Origin: Chloroflexota bacterium
Lineage (GTDB): Bacteria > Chloroflexota > Anaerolineae > Caldilineales > Caldilineaceae
Direction of reading: 5' to 3'
Assembly: GCA_003577005.1 (NCBI GenBank)
Contig: QEUW01000025.1
Coordinates: forward strand, 1 to 39,381
Length of the DNA: 39,381 bases
The translations under genes were made by a program, and so were the position numbers. The notes under the pieces are model-generated. The model did no database searches. It saw nothing but the letters and a program-made list of their open reading frames with translations, and was not told where the DNA came from. Of the stretch, positions 15,792-23,618 are shown piece after piece (within the stretch, counting starts at the first letter, position 1; every line of letters begins with the position of its first letter).

Positions 15792-15797
15792 CAAATC

Positions 15798-16550
15798 ATG
15801 AGCGTAGATTTTGCTGGAAAAGTGGCGTTGGTAACTGGGAGCAGCAGTGGGATCGGTGCGGCCATTGCCCAGGAACTGGCGGCCGGAGGGGCCAAAGTGG
15901 CTATCCACTACCGCGGCAATCCCGAGGGCGCCCACCGGGTCGCCGACAAAATTCGCACGGCTGGCGGCGCCTGCGGAGTTTACCAGGCGGATGTCAGCAA
16001 TACCGGGCATGCGGCGGAACTGGTCAAGCAGGTACAACAGGAGTTGGGCGGGCTGGACATCCTGGTCAACAACGCCGGCACGACGCGCGATACGTTGTTG
16101 ATGACGATGAAAGAAGAGGATTGGGACACGGTTATCAACACCAACCTCAAAAGTGTGTACGCTGTCACCCGCGCGGCGTTGCGCGGGATGATCAAGAACC
16201 GTTGGGGGCGCATCATCAACGTCAGCAGTGTGGTCGGGCTTACGGGCCAAGCCGGACAGTCGAACTACGCTGCCAGTAAAGCAGGTATCATTGGTTTTAC
16301 CAAAAGTCTGGCGCGCGAAGTAGCGAGCCGCAATATCACGGTCAATGCCGTGGCGCCAGGGTTTATCCCCACTGCACTGACCGAGGTGCTCAGCGATGAA
16401 CAGCGCCAGGCAATCTTGCAAGGGACACCCATGGGGCGCATGGGGACGCCCGAAGAAGTAGCCTGGGCCGTTGCGTTTCTGGCCGCCGAACGGTCGAGCT
16501 TTATCACTGGTCAAGTGCTGGCGGTCGATGGCGGTCTGGTCATGATGTAG
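15798..16550 (+). CDS. fabG: 3-oxoacyl-ACP reductase FabG (SDR family)
   Basis: 250 aa NADPH-dependent reductase of the fatty acid elongation cycle. The TGSSSGIG cofactor loop is at 13-20, NNAG at 91-94, and the catalytic Ser144, Tyr157 and Lys161 (NYAASKAG) are in place. The C-terminus SSFITGQVLAVDGGLVMM is typical of FabG. Length matches the family (about 245-250). First gene of an apparent operon with nusB (9 bp gap), tatA/B (2 bp gap) and tatC (4-bp overlap). The TATAAT 6 nt upstream of the ATG suggests a leaderless start. Confidence 0.93.
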   Translation: MSVDFAGKVALVTGSSSGIGAAIAQELAAGGAKVAIHYRGNPEGAHRVADKIRTAGGACGVYQADVSNTGHAAELVKQVQQELGGLDILVNNAGTTRDTLLMTMKEEDWDTVINTNLKSVYAVTRAALRGMIKNRWGRIINVSSVVGLTGQAGQSNYAASKAGIIGFTKSLAREVASRNITVNAVAPGFIPTALTEVLSDEQRQAILQGTPMGRMGTPEEVAWAVAFLAAERSSFITGQVLAVDGGLVMM

Positions 16551-16559
16551 CAGGCAAGG

Positions 16560-17096
16560 ATGATGGTCGAGCAATCCACCGGTGCGCAATCCGCGCAAGA
16601 TTCCATCTCACCTGTAGCGCAGGCGGATCCGTCACCTGGTGCTCCGCACCAGCAGCATTGGATTCGCGAACGGCGCCGCGCCCGGCAGTTGGCGTTGCAG
16701 GCGCTGTTCGAGATGGATATAACAGGGCATCAGGCCGGAGCAGTCATCGCCGAGCGGCTGGCTGATCGTGGCGGCGCTGAATTTGAGGGGTTCTCCCAGG
16801 GCGAAAGTTTTTTGCGTTGGCTCGTGAGTGGGGTGGTCAAACACAAGACGGCGCTGGATGCATTGATTCAGAAATATGCGCCAGAATGGCCGGTCGAGCA
16901 ACTTGCGGTGGTAGATCGAAATATTTTACGGCTTGCGCTCTTTGAACTGGGTTGCCGGGACGCAGATACGCCGCCCAAGGTTGTGATCAACGAGGCGGTA
17001 GAACTGGGGAAGACCTTTGGCAGCGATAGCAGCCCTCGCTTTGTCAATGGTGTGCTGGGCTCGGCGTTGGATGAGGCCCTGAGGAAACCGTTTTAA
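16560..17096 (+). CDS. nusB: transcription antitermination factor NusB
   Basis: 178 aa. After a low-complexity extension of about 35 residues the NusB fold begins at RRRARQLALQALFEMDI, and ends with WPVEQLAVVDRNILRLALFEL, PKVVINEAVELGKTFG and RFVNGVLGSALDE, the most conserved NusB blocks. NusB binds boxA RNA with NusE (S10) and supports rRNA transcription. The start could be either of two adjacent ATGs (16560 or 16563). The N-terminal extension is longer than in enterobacterial NusB (139 aa). Confidence 0.94.
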   Translation: MMVEQSTGAQSAQDSISPVAQADPSPGAPHQQHWIRERRRARQLALQALFEMDITGHQAGAVIAERLADRGGAEFEGFSQGESFLRWLVSGVVKHKTALDALIQKYAPEWPVEQLAVVDRNILRLALFELGCRDADTPPKVVINEAVELGKTFGSDSSPRFVNGVLGSALDEALRKPF

Positions 17097-17098
17097 CT

Positions 17099-17773
17099 AT
17101 GGATAGCATCTTTGGCATTGGTCTGCCCGAACTCTTTTTTATCGCAATTCTGGCGCTGATCATCTTGGGCCCAGAGCGATTGCCAGGAACCTTGCGCCAG
17201 ATCGCCAAGGCCTGGGGCTACATGCGCAATATTGGGCGTGAATTGACCGCACAATTTAGCGAAGAGTTCAAAGACCTGCAAGATTTGAATCCGCGCAAAC
17301 TGCTAAACGATCTGGCCGACGAAGAACTGGCAAAAGATATCAAAAGTCTGAACGCCAACACAAAAAAGACAACGCCGGCCTCAAAAGCGGTCTCTACTAC
17401 GCCCAAGCCTGCCTCGACTACAGCCGCAAAATCGACAACGGCCAGAACGGGTGCGACGAATACCACCACCAAAACGGCCAAACCGGCAGCAGCCGCCAAG
17501 GCAAGCAAGACATCCCCACCAGCTACAGCCACAGATGGCGCTCAACCTCCTGCTTCCAGTGAAACAGCAGCCACAGCCAAAGCCGAAGCGGTGACAGACG
17601 ATGGTGACGAAAAGACGATCCTGCCATCAAAGCAGGGCGAGCCGGCCCCCTCCACCGGTCAGGATGAAGTGGTCCAACCGGTTGAAGCGTCTTCAGCCGA
17701 TAGGGCACCGGTGACGAGTGCGGCGACCGTGAGTGTCAACGGCGCCAGTGACCCCGCAGAGAGTGTAGGATGA
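17099..17773 (+). CDS. twin-arginine translocase subunit TatA/TatB with long Thr/Ala-rich tail
   Basis: 224 aa. MDSIFGIGLPELFFIAILALIILGPERLPG is the short membrane span, hinge (GP) and start of the amphipathic helix of TatA/TatB; Glu11 after GLP favours a TatB-like reading. The amphipathic part runs to about residue 75. From about 80 to the end the protein is low complexity, rich in Thr, Ala, Lys and Ser and then acidic, and unlike ordinary Tat subunits. It may be the only TatA/B-type gene at this locus, so it may serve both roles, as single TatA proteins do in some bacteria. It begins 2 bp after nusB and overlaps tatC by 4 bp, implying translational coupling. Confidence 0.9.
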   Translation: MDSIFGIGLPELFFIAILALIILGPERLPGTLRQIAKAWGYMRNIGRELTAQFSEEFKDLQDLNPRKLLNDLADEELAKDIKSLNANTKKTTPASKAVSTTPKPASTTAAKSTTARTGATNTTTKTAKPAAAAKASKTSPPATATDGAQPPASSETAATAKAEAVTDDGDEKTILPSKQGEPAPSTGQDEVVQPVEASSADRAPVTSAATVSVNGASDPAESVG

Positions 17774-18549
17774 CTCAACAAGCCCAATCCTTTGACCCCG
17801 TAGAAGCCAGCCAGATGACGCTCATGGAGCATCTCAACGAGCTCCGCGTGCGTCTGATGTGGGTGGTCGCCAGCCTCTTTGTCGGCACCATGTTGGCGTT
17901 TGTTTTTGCGCGGCCGCTTCTCCAGTTTATCCGCACGCCGCTTGATGATAGCGCGCTGTTGATTGCCATCGGCCCCACCGATACGATTATCAATGTCTTC
18001 AAAGTGAGCTTTATGGTGGGTGCTTCGCTTTCTATGCCCATCATCGTCTACCACCTAGTCGCTTTTGTGATGCCGGGTCTCTACCCCCACGAGAAGCGCA
18101 ATTTGCTGATGGCCTTGCCGGCGATCATGGCCCTCTTTATTGGGGGGATGGCGTTTGCGTTCTATGTGATGTTGCCGGTTGCTATCTCCTTTCTCCAGGG
18201 CTTTCTGGGCGATCTGATCGAACAGACCTGGACGTTTGACAAGTATGTGGGGTTTATTACGCGCGTCGTCTTTTGGATTGGCGTCTCGTTTGAAACACCC
18301 GTCGTGCTGGCCTTTCTGGCGCGGGCAGGCATCGTCAGCGGCCAGCAACTGCTGGCTTATTGGCGCCATGCGATCGTCGTCATCGCGATTGTCGCCGCTA
18401 TTATCACGCCTACCATCGACCCGGTCAATATGACGATTGTTATGGCGCCGTTGATCGTGCTCTATTTTTTCAGCGTGGGGCTGGCCCATCTTCTCTACCG
18501 CCCACGCGTGCCGCGCGACTTCTCGGAGGAACCGTTTATCAAGGAGTGA
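17770..18549 (+). CDS. tatC: Sec-independent protein translocase TatC
   Basis: 259 aa polytopic membrane protein, the signal-peptide receptor of the twin-arginine export pathway. The diagnostic N-terminal MTLMEHLNELRVRLMWV is present, six hydrophobic spans follow, and FxF/E-containing loops such as VGASLSMPIIVYHLVAFVMPGLYPHEKR and VSFETPVV match the family. The start ATGA overlaps the tatA/B stop. The stop TGA (18547-18549) is part of the first unit of a repeat element. Confidence 0.97.
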   Translation: MTQQAQSFDPVEASQMTLMEHLNELRVRLMWVVASLFVGTMLAFVFARPLLQFIRTPLDDSALLIAIGPTDTIINVFKVSFMVGASLSMPIIVYHLVAFVMPGLYPHEKRNLLMALPAIMALFIGGMAFAFYVMLPVAISFLQGFLGDLIEQTWTFDKYVGFITRVVFWIGVSFETPVVLAFLARAGIVSGQQLLAYWRHAIVVIAIVAAIITPTIDPVNMTIVMAPLIVLYFFSVGLAHLLYRPRVPRDFSEEPFIKE

Positions 18550-18622
18550 TGCGTAATAGTAATGCGTAATGCGTGATACGTGATTAAGGCATTAGGCATT
18601 ACGCATCACGCATTACGCATCA
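18547..18622. repeat. TGCGTAA-type heptamer element in inverted arms
   Basis: TGATGCGTAAT (18547-18557) and ATTACGCATCA (18612-18622) form a perfect 11-bp inverted repeat. The interior is tandem 7-bp units, TGCGTAA and TGCGTGA on the left and ATTACGC, ATCACGC, ATTACGC on the right. It starts with the tatC stop codon and ends 4 bp before the next gene. Confidence 0.85.
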
Positions 18623-18626
18623 AACC

Positions 18627-18827
18627 ATGCCTGACCGCTTTGACTTGATCGCCCGCAAGCAGGAAGTGCGCCGCCTGATCGAGCAGGTGCAACGGCAGTT
18701 GGAGGCGGAACGGGCAAAAAAGCCGGCCCCCGACCGTCGACGGCTCAACCAGTTGGAACGCCGGCTTGAACAGTTGATGGCGGAAGAGTACAACTTGCGC
18801 GTTGCCATTGACCAGACCAGACGGTAG
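18627..18827 (+). CDS. small coiled-coil protein of unknown function
   Basis: 66 aa, highly charged and almost entirely helical in appearance (RKQEVRRLIEQVQRQLEAE, then RRLNQLERRLEQLMAEEYNLR) with leucine-type heptads, so a short coiled coil is likely. I do not recognise a family. It lies directly after the tatC repeat element on the same strand and before a GC-rich hairpin, so it looks like the last gene of the fabG-nusB-tat operon. No good Shine-Dalgarno is visible because the repeat abuts the start. Confidence 0.6.
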   Translation: MPDRFDLIARKQEVRRLIEQVQRQLEAERAKKPAPDRRRLNQLERRLEQLMAEEYNLRVAIDQTRR

Positions 18828-18871
18828 GGGGCCCTCACTGATAATCGATAGAACAACCCGGCAGTAGGAGA

Positions 18872-18905
18872 GGGGCGGCGGCAAACGCCGCCCCTGGCCT
18901 TTTGT
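18872..18905 (+). terminator. GC-rich hairpin terminator
   Basis: GGGGCGGCG (18872-18880) pairs with CGCCGCCCC (18886-18894) around a 5-nt loop, followed by TGGCCTTTTG. The T tract is short, so termination is probable but not certain; it ends 3 nt before the next ATG. Confidence 0.65.
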
Positions 18906-18907
18906 GA

Positions 18908-19705
18908 ATGGCTATGACACAGACCCTATTTGACGTTGTTCTGCTTGCCGGTCAAGACCCTGGCCACCCGGACCCCCTGGCAGTGGAAAATGGCGTCGCC
19001 AACAAGGTGCTCATCCCAGTGGCTAATCAGCCCATGATCGAGCACGTGTTGGAGGCCCTGGCCGGCAGCCCTATGATCGACCACATTCTCATCGTCGGCC
19101 TGGAGGCGTATGATAGAATTTCCACCAGTGGCAAAATTTACTATCTGTCTGGACAGGGGACGATTTTCGATAACGTCATCAGTGGCTTCGCCTGGCTGGC
19201 CGAACGCGTCTCACCCGCTCGCCATGCCCTGGTGCTCAGTGGTGACCTCCCGTTGATCACCAGCGCACAGGTCGATTGGTTTTTACACGCCTGCCAGCCG
19301 CTGGACAAGGATGTCTATTGGGGGATCGTCGAGCGTACCACGATGGAAAAGACCTTTCCGGAGAGCCGGCGTAGCTATCTTCCTCTGATCGAAGGGCGCT
19401 TCTGCAATGGCGGGATCTATCTGGCGAAGATCGAGGCAGCGCTGAGACGGCAGGCGCTTATCGGCCAGCTGATCGAGCAGCGCAAACATATCTTTCGCCA
19501 GTTATGGATGCTGGGGCCGGGCGTGATCCTCAAATTTTTGTTGCGCCAACTCCAGATCTCCGACCTGGTGGGGGTGATGGAGCGGTTGCTCGGTGTACGC
19601 GGCGAAGTTGTCATCCTGCCCTTTGCTGAAACGGGCATGGATGTGGACAAACCCCACCAGTTGGCGCAGGTGCGCGCCTATCTTGACCGCTTTCCCCGCA
19701 ACTGA
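18908..19705 (+). CDS. MobA/GlmU-like NTP-transferase domain protein
   Basis: 265 aa. The fold is that of small nucleotidyltransferases: LFDVVLLAGQDPGHPDP at the start in place of the canonical LAAGxGxR, then KVLIPVANQPMIEHVLEAL, ALVLSGDLPLIT (the metal-binding Asp region) and a late GMDVDKPHQLAQVRAYL. The usual Gly-rich loop with its Arg is not preserved, so substrate use may differ from MobA or IspD. Function unknown; sugar or cofactor nucleotidyl transfer is inferred. The hairpin 3 nt upstream leaves no Shine-Dalgarno; ATG 18914 is an alternative start. A PAP2 phosphatase follows after 12 bp. Confidence 0.8.
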   Translation: MAMTQTLFDVVLLAGQDPGHPDPLAVENGVANKVLIPVANQPMIEHVLEALAGSPMIDHILIVGLEAYDRISTSGKIYYLSGQGTIFDNVISGFAWLAERVSPARHALVLSGDLPLITSAQVDWFLHACQPLDKDVYWGIVERTTMEKTFPESRRSYLPLIEGRFCNGGIYLAKIEAALRRQALIGQLIEQRKHIFRQLWMLGPGVILKFLLRQLQISDLVGVMERLLGVRGEVVILPFAETGMDVDKPHQLAQVRAYLDRFPRN

Positions 19706-19717
19706 GCCGAGGGGCAA

Positions 19718-20290
19718 ATGGGTGACGCTTTCCGCTCTCTGTTGTGTCTGCTGGATGAGTGGGACAGATCCCTGTCTATGCGTATCGCTCTCGGCAACGG
19801 GACGCATTCGTGGCGCTACTGGCTTGCGCGCACCTGCGCCCATTTGGGCGATAGCTGGCTGTGGGGCCTCGTCACGATCTGGCTGCTACGGGATGCCGTT
19901 CGCAAACAGGCTGAGGATGGCAGTGTGCGCCAGCGACGCTTCTATGGCTGGTCGGTCAGCCTGGCTGTGCAGATCATCCTGACGTTAACGTTCAAACAAC
20001 TTGTACGCAGGAAGCGGCCAAGGATCGATTCATTCTTATACGGCAGAGGGCCAGATGAACATAGCTTTCCCAGCGGCCACGCCATGCGCATGGCCGTCAT
20101 TGCCGTTTGGTCCACCCAGCTCTGGCCAGGGTGGGGGTGGCTGCTCTGGCCCCTCACTGTGCTCATCGGCTGGTCTCGTGTCCGTCTGGGTATTCACTAC
20201 GTGGGCGATGTGGTCGCCGGCTGGTTGCTTGGCGCGGCAATCGCTGGCCTTGTGCAATTGTGGCAGCGGAGACGTGGGAGGGGAGAGTAG
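19718..20290 (+). CDS. PAP2-family membrane phosphatase
   Basis: 190 aa membrane enzyme. The three PAP2 signature motifs are complete: KQLVRRKRPR, PSGHAM and SRVRLGIHYVGD. Multiple hydrophobic spans surround them. Likely hydrolyses a lipid phosphate such as undecaprenyl diphosphate or phosphatidic acid at the outer membrane face. GAGGGG precedes the ATG. Its last codons and stop (TAG 20288-20290) lie inside a palindromic repeat shared with the convergent acyl-CoA ligase. Confidence 0.9.
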   Translation: MGDAFRSLLCLLDEWDRSLSMRIALGNGTHSWRYWLARTCAHLGDSWLWGLVTIWLLRDAVRKQAEDGSVRQRRFYGWSVSLAVQIILTLTFKQLVRRKRPRIDSFLYGRGPDEHSFPSGHAMRMAVIAVWSTQLWPGWGWLLWPLTVLIGWSRVRLGIHYVGDVVAGWLLGAAIAGLVQLWQRRRGRGE

Positions 20291-20347
20291 GGAATGGGAT
20301 TGGAGGGGCCGCTCCATTCTCTACTTCTCATTCCCCACCCCCTACTC
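20285..20347. repeat. GAGTAGG/GGAATGG-type element spanning two gene ends
   Basis: GAGTAGG (20285-20291) is complementary to CCTACTC (20341-20347), with further imperfect pairing between GGAATG (20291-20296) and CATTCC. The arms contain the stop codons of both convergent genes (PAP2 and acyl-CoA ligase), so it could serve as a two-way terminator. Confidence 0.6.
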
Positions 20348-22078
20348 GGCAACCTTCTCTTTCTGTTTCTCTTTCTCTCCTTCGACCAGGAGGCGGCGTA
20401 ACACTTTGCCTGCCAGACTTTTGGGCAACTCCTGGCGGAATTCGATCTGGGTTGGCACCTTATAGGGAGCGAGATTCTCTTTGCAGAAGGCGCGAATCTC
20501 TGTGTCGGTCACAGAATGGCCTTCTTTGAGCACTACAAAGGCTTTGACCGTCTCTCCGCGCCGGGCATCGGGCACACCAGCGACGGCAGCTTCCCGGACA
20601 GCCGGGTGCGTAAAGAGCACCTCTTCCACCTCGCGCGGCACCACATTATAACCGCTGGCGATGATCAAGTCCTTCTTCCGGTCCACGATGTAGAAGTACC
20701 CATCCTCATCCATGCGGGCGATATCACCGGTGAGGAGCCAGCCGTCGGTGGTGAGGGCTTGAGCCGTCTCGGCGGGGCGATTCCAGTAGCCTTTCATCAC
20801 TTGTGGACCGCGGATTGCCAGTTCGCCTTCCTGACCCAGCTCCAGCGGCTGGTAGCGCCCGTTGGCGTCCGGCTCCAGGGCGACAATGCGGACCTCGGTG
20901 TTGGGCAAGGGCAGGCCAATTGAGCCCACGCGCGCCTCGCCGTTGATGGGGTTGGCTACGGCCACCGGAGATGATTCGGTCAAGCCATACCCCTCCACCA
21001 GCCGGCCCCCGGTGATCTCCATAAATTTCTGGGCGACTTCCACCGGCAGGGCGGCCGCCCCACTGAGGCAGGCCTTGATGGAGTGCAGGTTGTATTCCTT
21101 GACTTTGGGGTGGTTGATGATCCCCACATACATGGCCGGTACACCGGGATAGATGGTGATCTTTTCGTTCTGAATGATCTCGAGCACCAGGTTGAGGTTA
21201 CGCGGGTCGGGCGTAATGATCAACTCTGCGCCGGTGGAGAGGCCAAAGAGCATGGCTACGGTCATGCCATAGACATGGAAGAAAGGGAGAGCGCCCAGCA
21301 CCTTTTCTTTGCCCGCCTCGGCAGTGGCAAACCAGGCTTGCATCTGAGCCGTGTTGGCGACCAGATTGCGGTGGGTAAGCATGGCTGCCCTGGGTGTGCC
21401 GGTCGTACCGCCGGTGTACTGAAAGAGCGCCACATCATCCGGCTCGATGGGTACACGCGAAGGTCGAGCGCCTGCCTCTTTGAGCAGCGCATCAAAGTCA
21501 TAGATCCCGGGCGCAGAAGGCACATCCTTCATGATGCCGCTAGCGCGCACCTGTTTCTCGACCAGCCGGTTGAACGGCCACCCCAAAGTCGCCGGGATAT
21601 CGGCGATGATCATATGCTTGACCGGCGTATGTTCGCGAATTTGCGCCAGCCGGTCATAAAGGCCACTGAGCAATATGATGGTCTCGGCGCCGCTATCACT
21701 CAATTGATGTTGCAGTTCGCGCGGCGTATACGTGGGATTGGTGCTGACGACGGTAGCGCCGGCCTTTAAGGCGCCAAAATAGGCGATCACCAGTTGGGGG
21801 ATGTTGGGCATCATGATCGCCACCCGATCCCCCTTACGCACACCCAGTTTCTGTAAGGCGGCGGCAAAGCGGTCGGTGGCCTCGTCCAACTGGCGATAGG
21901 TGAAGGTCGATTGGATCTTGATCCCCAACGGTAGGTACTTCAAGACAAACCGCAGCGCAGTATGGTTAGGATATTTTTGCGCAGAATCGACCAACAATTG
22001 AGGCAAGGGAATATCGGGAATCGTGACCGAGGTGGGCACCCCGTTTTCGTAATGGGCGAACCAGGGATGTGTGGACAT
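20342..22078 (-). CDS. long-chain acyl-CoA synthetase (AMP-forming)
   Basis: 578 aa; activates fatty acids to acyl-CoA through an acyl-adenylate. The AMP-binding P-loop is YTGGTTGTPRAAMLTHRN; GYGLTESSP, the TGDIARMDEDGYFYIVDRKKDLI hinge region and the C-terminal PKSLAGKVLRR with the catalytic lysine are all intact. It ends in a Lys/Glu-rich tail that overlaps the repeat. The ATG at 22078 has an excellent AAAGGAGGAG. An extended -10 (TGTGGTATAAT) lies 48 bp upstream. Substrate chain length is not predictable; FadD-like is the best match. Confidence 0.93.
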   Translation of the reverse strand: MSTHPWFAHYENGVPTSVTIPDIPLPQLLVDSAQKYPNHTALRFVLKYLPLGIKIQSTFTYRQLDEATDRFAAALQKLGVRKGDRVAIMMPNIPQLVIAYFGALKAGATVVSTNPTYTPRELQHQLSDSGAETIILLSGLYDRLAQIREHTPVKHMIIADIPATLGWPFNRLVEKQVRASGIMKDVPSAPGIYDFDALLKEAGARPSRVPIEPDDVALFQYTGGTTGTPRAAMLTHRNLVANTAQMQAWFATAEAGKEKVLGALPFFHVYGMTVAMLFGLSTGAELIITPDPRNLNLVLEIIQNEKITIYPGVPAMYVGIINHPKVKEYNLHSIKACLSGAAALPVEVAQKFMEITGGRLVEGYGLTESSPVAVANPINGEARVGSIGLPLPNTEVRIVALEPDANGRYQPLELGQEGELAIRGPQVMKGYWNRPAETAQALTTDGWLLTGDIARMDEDGYFYIVDRKKDLIIASGYNVVPREVEEVLFTHPAVREAAVAGVPDARRGETVKAFVVLKEGHSVTDTEIRAFCKENLAPYKVPTQIEFRQELPKSLAGKVLRRLLVEGEKEKQKEKVAE

Positions 22079-22125
22079 GGCTCCTCCTTTTGCTCAACCT
22101 GGCACAGACATTGGGACTCCGTTCA

Positions 22126-22136
22126 ATTATACCACA
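22126..22136 (-). promoter_or_regulatory. extended -10 promoter of the acyl-CoA ligase
   Basis: TGTGGTATAAT on the minus strand (22136-22126), identical to the mntA promoter core; no clear -35. The expected leader is about 42 nt. Confidence 0.55.
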
Positions 22137-22239
22137 TCGTAGACTCTTGGCGTAGAATGCCATCGAGAGGTAAGGCAAGATGCCATCTTGCTCGCGCTTG
22201 TCTACCTCCCTGCGGAGGTCCCGGCCAGATTCGGCGGCT

Positions 22240-22268
22240 TTGCAATTTCATTCAGTTCGTGTTACACT
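22240..22268 (+). promoter_or_regulatory. probable promoter of the LysM protein gene
   Basis: TTGCAA (22240-22245), a 17-bp spacer and TACACT (22263-22268), with a leader of about 86 nt before the ATG at 22361. It is divergent from the acyl-CoA ligase promoter. Confidence 0.45.
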
Positions 22269-22360
22269 TGTGCGACATGCCAACCACCCACCCGTGCAGC
22301 CACCCAGCGCAGCTGTCCGCCAAGATCGAAACTCGAACCACCAGGTTTTGACCGCAGGCT

Positions 22361-23515
22361 ATGTACGAAGTCACCTGCTTCCATTGTGGCCATCTTGCCC
22401 ACATTTCGCCTGACGTGGAGCGCTGCGCGGTCTGCGGCGCCGATTTGCGCCACTTGATCACGCCTGATTACGCAGCCCGTTACTTTTACGACCGTGCAGC
22501 TCAAATGGCTGCTGCCGGCGAGTTGACACTTGCGCTTCTGGAGGTTGAACGCGGGCTGGCCTACCAGCCGAGTTCAGAGCTGCACCTGTTGGCGGCCATC
22601 CTTGCCCAACGCCTGGGAGACCAGGACCAGATGCGCCGCCATGTCTCGTCCATCCCGGTCGATGATGTGCTGCGACCCGAGGCCGAATGGTTGCTCCGCT
22701 CGCAACAGACGGGGTTGCGTTCGCTGCCGGAGACGCGGCACTCCGCCGTTGCCCGGGCGGCCCAGGGGCCGGCGCCGCCCGCTTGGCTTTCCGAACCTCC
22801 GGTTGTAGCGGCAAGAGTTGAACGCCCCACAGCCGCGCGCGCCAATCCCGTGCTCTACGGTGCGGTGGCTGTGGCGCTTGGGCTGTTTGTTCTGTGGCTG
22901 GCCCTTGAGCCGATTGCCGATGTCTTGCGCCGCAACTGGTCAGCGGGGAACGCCGGAACTGCTCAAAATACCCCCACGCCAACCGTAGATCTTGCTAACG
23001 ACACAACGGCCACCCCTGGCGCCGGAGCTGATCCCGCCGTTCCCACTACAGAGCCTTCTCCCACACCGGAGGTTCCACCCGATCTGGTGCAGCCGGTGGC
23101 GCCCCAAGAGCCGGTCGCAGGCGTCACGCCCATCCTGCCCGATCAAAGTAGCTTTGACCTGCAAGGATTCCTCGCCCAGACCAATCGCCCAGACCTGGCT
23201 GACCTAGAGGTCGTGGCGCTGCTCCAGGGGACGACGCTCAAGCTTCAGGGCGTTGTCCAACTCTTTGACCAGCGCGCATCGATCATTGAGCTGGCCGCTC
23301 GCGCACCCAATGTCACCGAAGTAGATGCCACCAACCTGATCATCCGCCTGCCCGAAACTTACACGGTGCAGGAAGGGGAGTCGCTCTGGACTATCAGCTA
23401 CAAGCTGTACGGAACAAATCGGGTGGCCGAGCTGTACGACGCCAATCGGAGCACACTGACATCGCCCGAGGCGATTCGGGTGGGGCAAACGCTTACAGTT
23501 CCAGTGGTGGAATAA
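22361..23515 (+). CDS. zinc-ribbon, single-span membrane protein with extracytoplasmic LysM domain
   Basis: 384 aa. The N-terminal zinc ribbon (Cys6, Cys9, Cys22, Cys25) is followed by a helical TPR-like stretch (about 45-110) and a Pro/Ala linker. One transmembrane span lies near 165-185 (LYGAVAVALGLFVLWLAL). Next come a Thr/Pro-rich linker, a BON-like alpha/beta stretch (LEVVALLQGTTLKLQGVV through LIIRLP) and a C-terminal LysM (YTVQEGESLWTISYKLYG...VGQTLTVP). The likely topology is zinc ribbon inside and LysM outside bound to cell wall glycan, so it could link a cytoplasmic complex to the wall. Function is not known. It ends in a heptamer array, convergent with the aminotransferase. Confidence 0.82.
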   Translation: MYEVTCFHCGHLAHISPDVERCAVCGADLRHLITPDYAARYFYDRAAQMAAAGELTLALLEVERGLAYQPSSELHLLAAILAQRLGDQDQMRRHVSSIPVDDVLRPEAEWLLRSQQTGLRSLPETRHSAVARAAQGPAPPAWLSEPPVVAARVERPTAARANPVLYGAVAVALGLFVLWLALEPIADVLRRNWSAGNAGTAQNTPTPTVDLANDTTATPGAGADPAVPTTEPSPTPEVPPDLVQPVAPQEPVAGVTPILPDQSSFDLQGFLAQTNRPDLADLEVVALLQGTTLKLQGVVQLFDQRASIIELAARAPNVTEVDATNLIIRLPETYTVQEGESLWTISYKLYGTNRVAELYDANRSTLTSPEAIRVGQTLTVPVVE

Positions 23516-23616
23516 CAGTGAGGAGTGATCAGTAGCCCGTGCATTATACCTATCACTCCTCACTCCTCACTCCTCACTCATCACTTCTCACTCATCACTT
23601 CTCACTCATCACTGAT
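23516..23616. repeat. nine-unit CACTCAT-type heptamer array with short inverted arm
   Basis: Nine consecutive 7-bp units run from 23554 to 23616: CACTCCT three times, then CACTCAT and CACTTCT alternating, ending CACTGAT. An oppositely oriented arm, AGTGAGGAGTGATCAGTAG (23516-23534), allows hairpin formation. The unit is the same as in the 2295-2390 element. It fills the gap between convergent LysM and aminotransferase genes. Confidence 0.88.
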
Positions 23617-23618
23617 GA

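Noticed and set aside
18828..18871. Possible riboswitch before the NTP-transferase gene
   Set aside because: Only a single GC-rich hairpin with a short T tract is present; no conserved aptamer core was recognised.
23554..23616. Possible CRISPR array
   Set aside because: Nine repeats are directly adjacent 7-bp units without spacers, and no cas genes are near.
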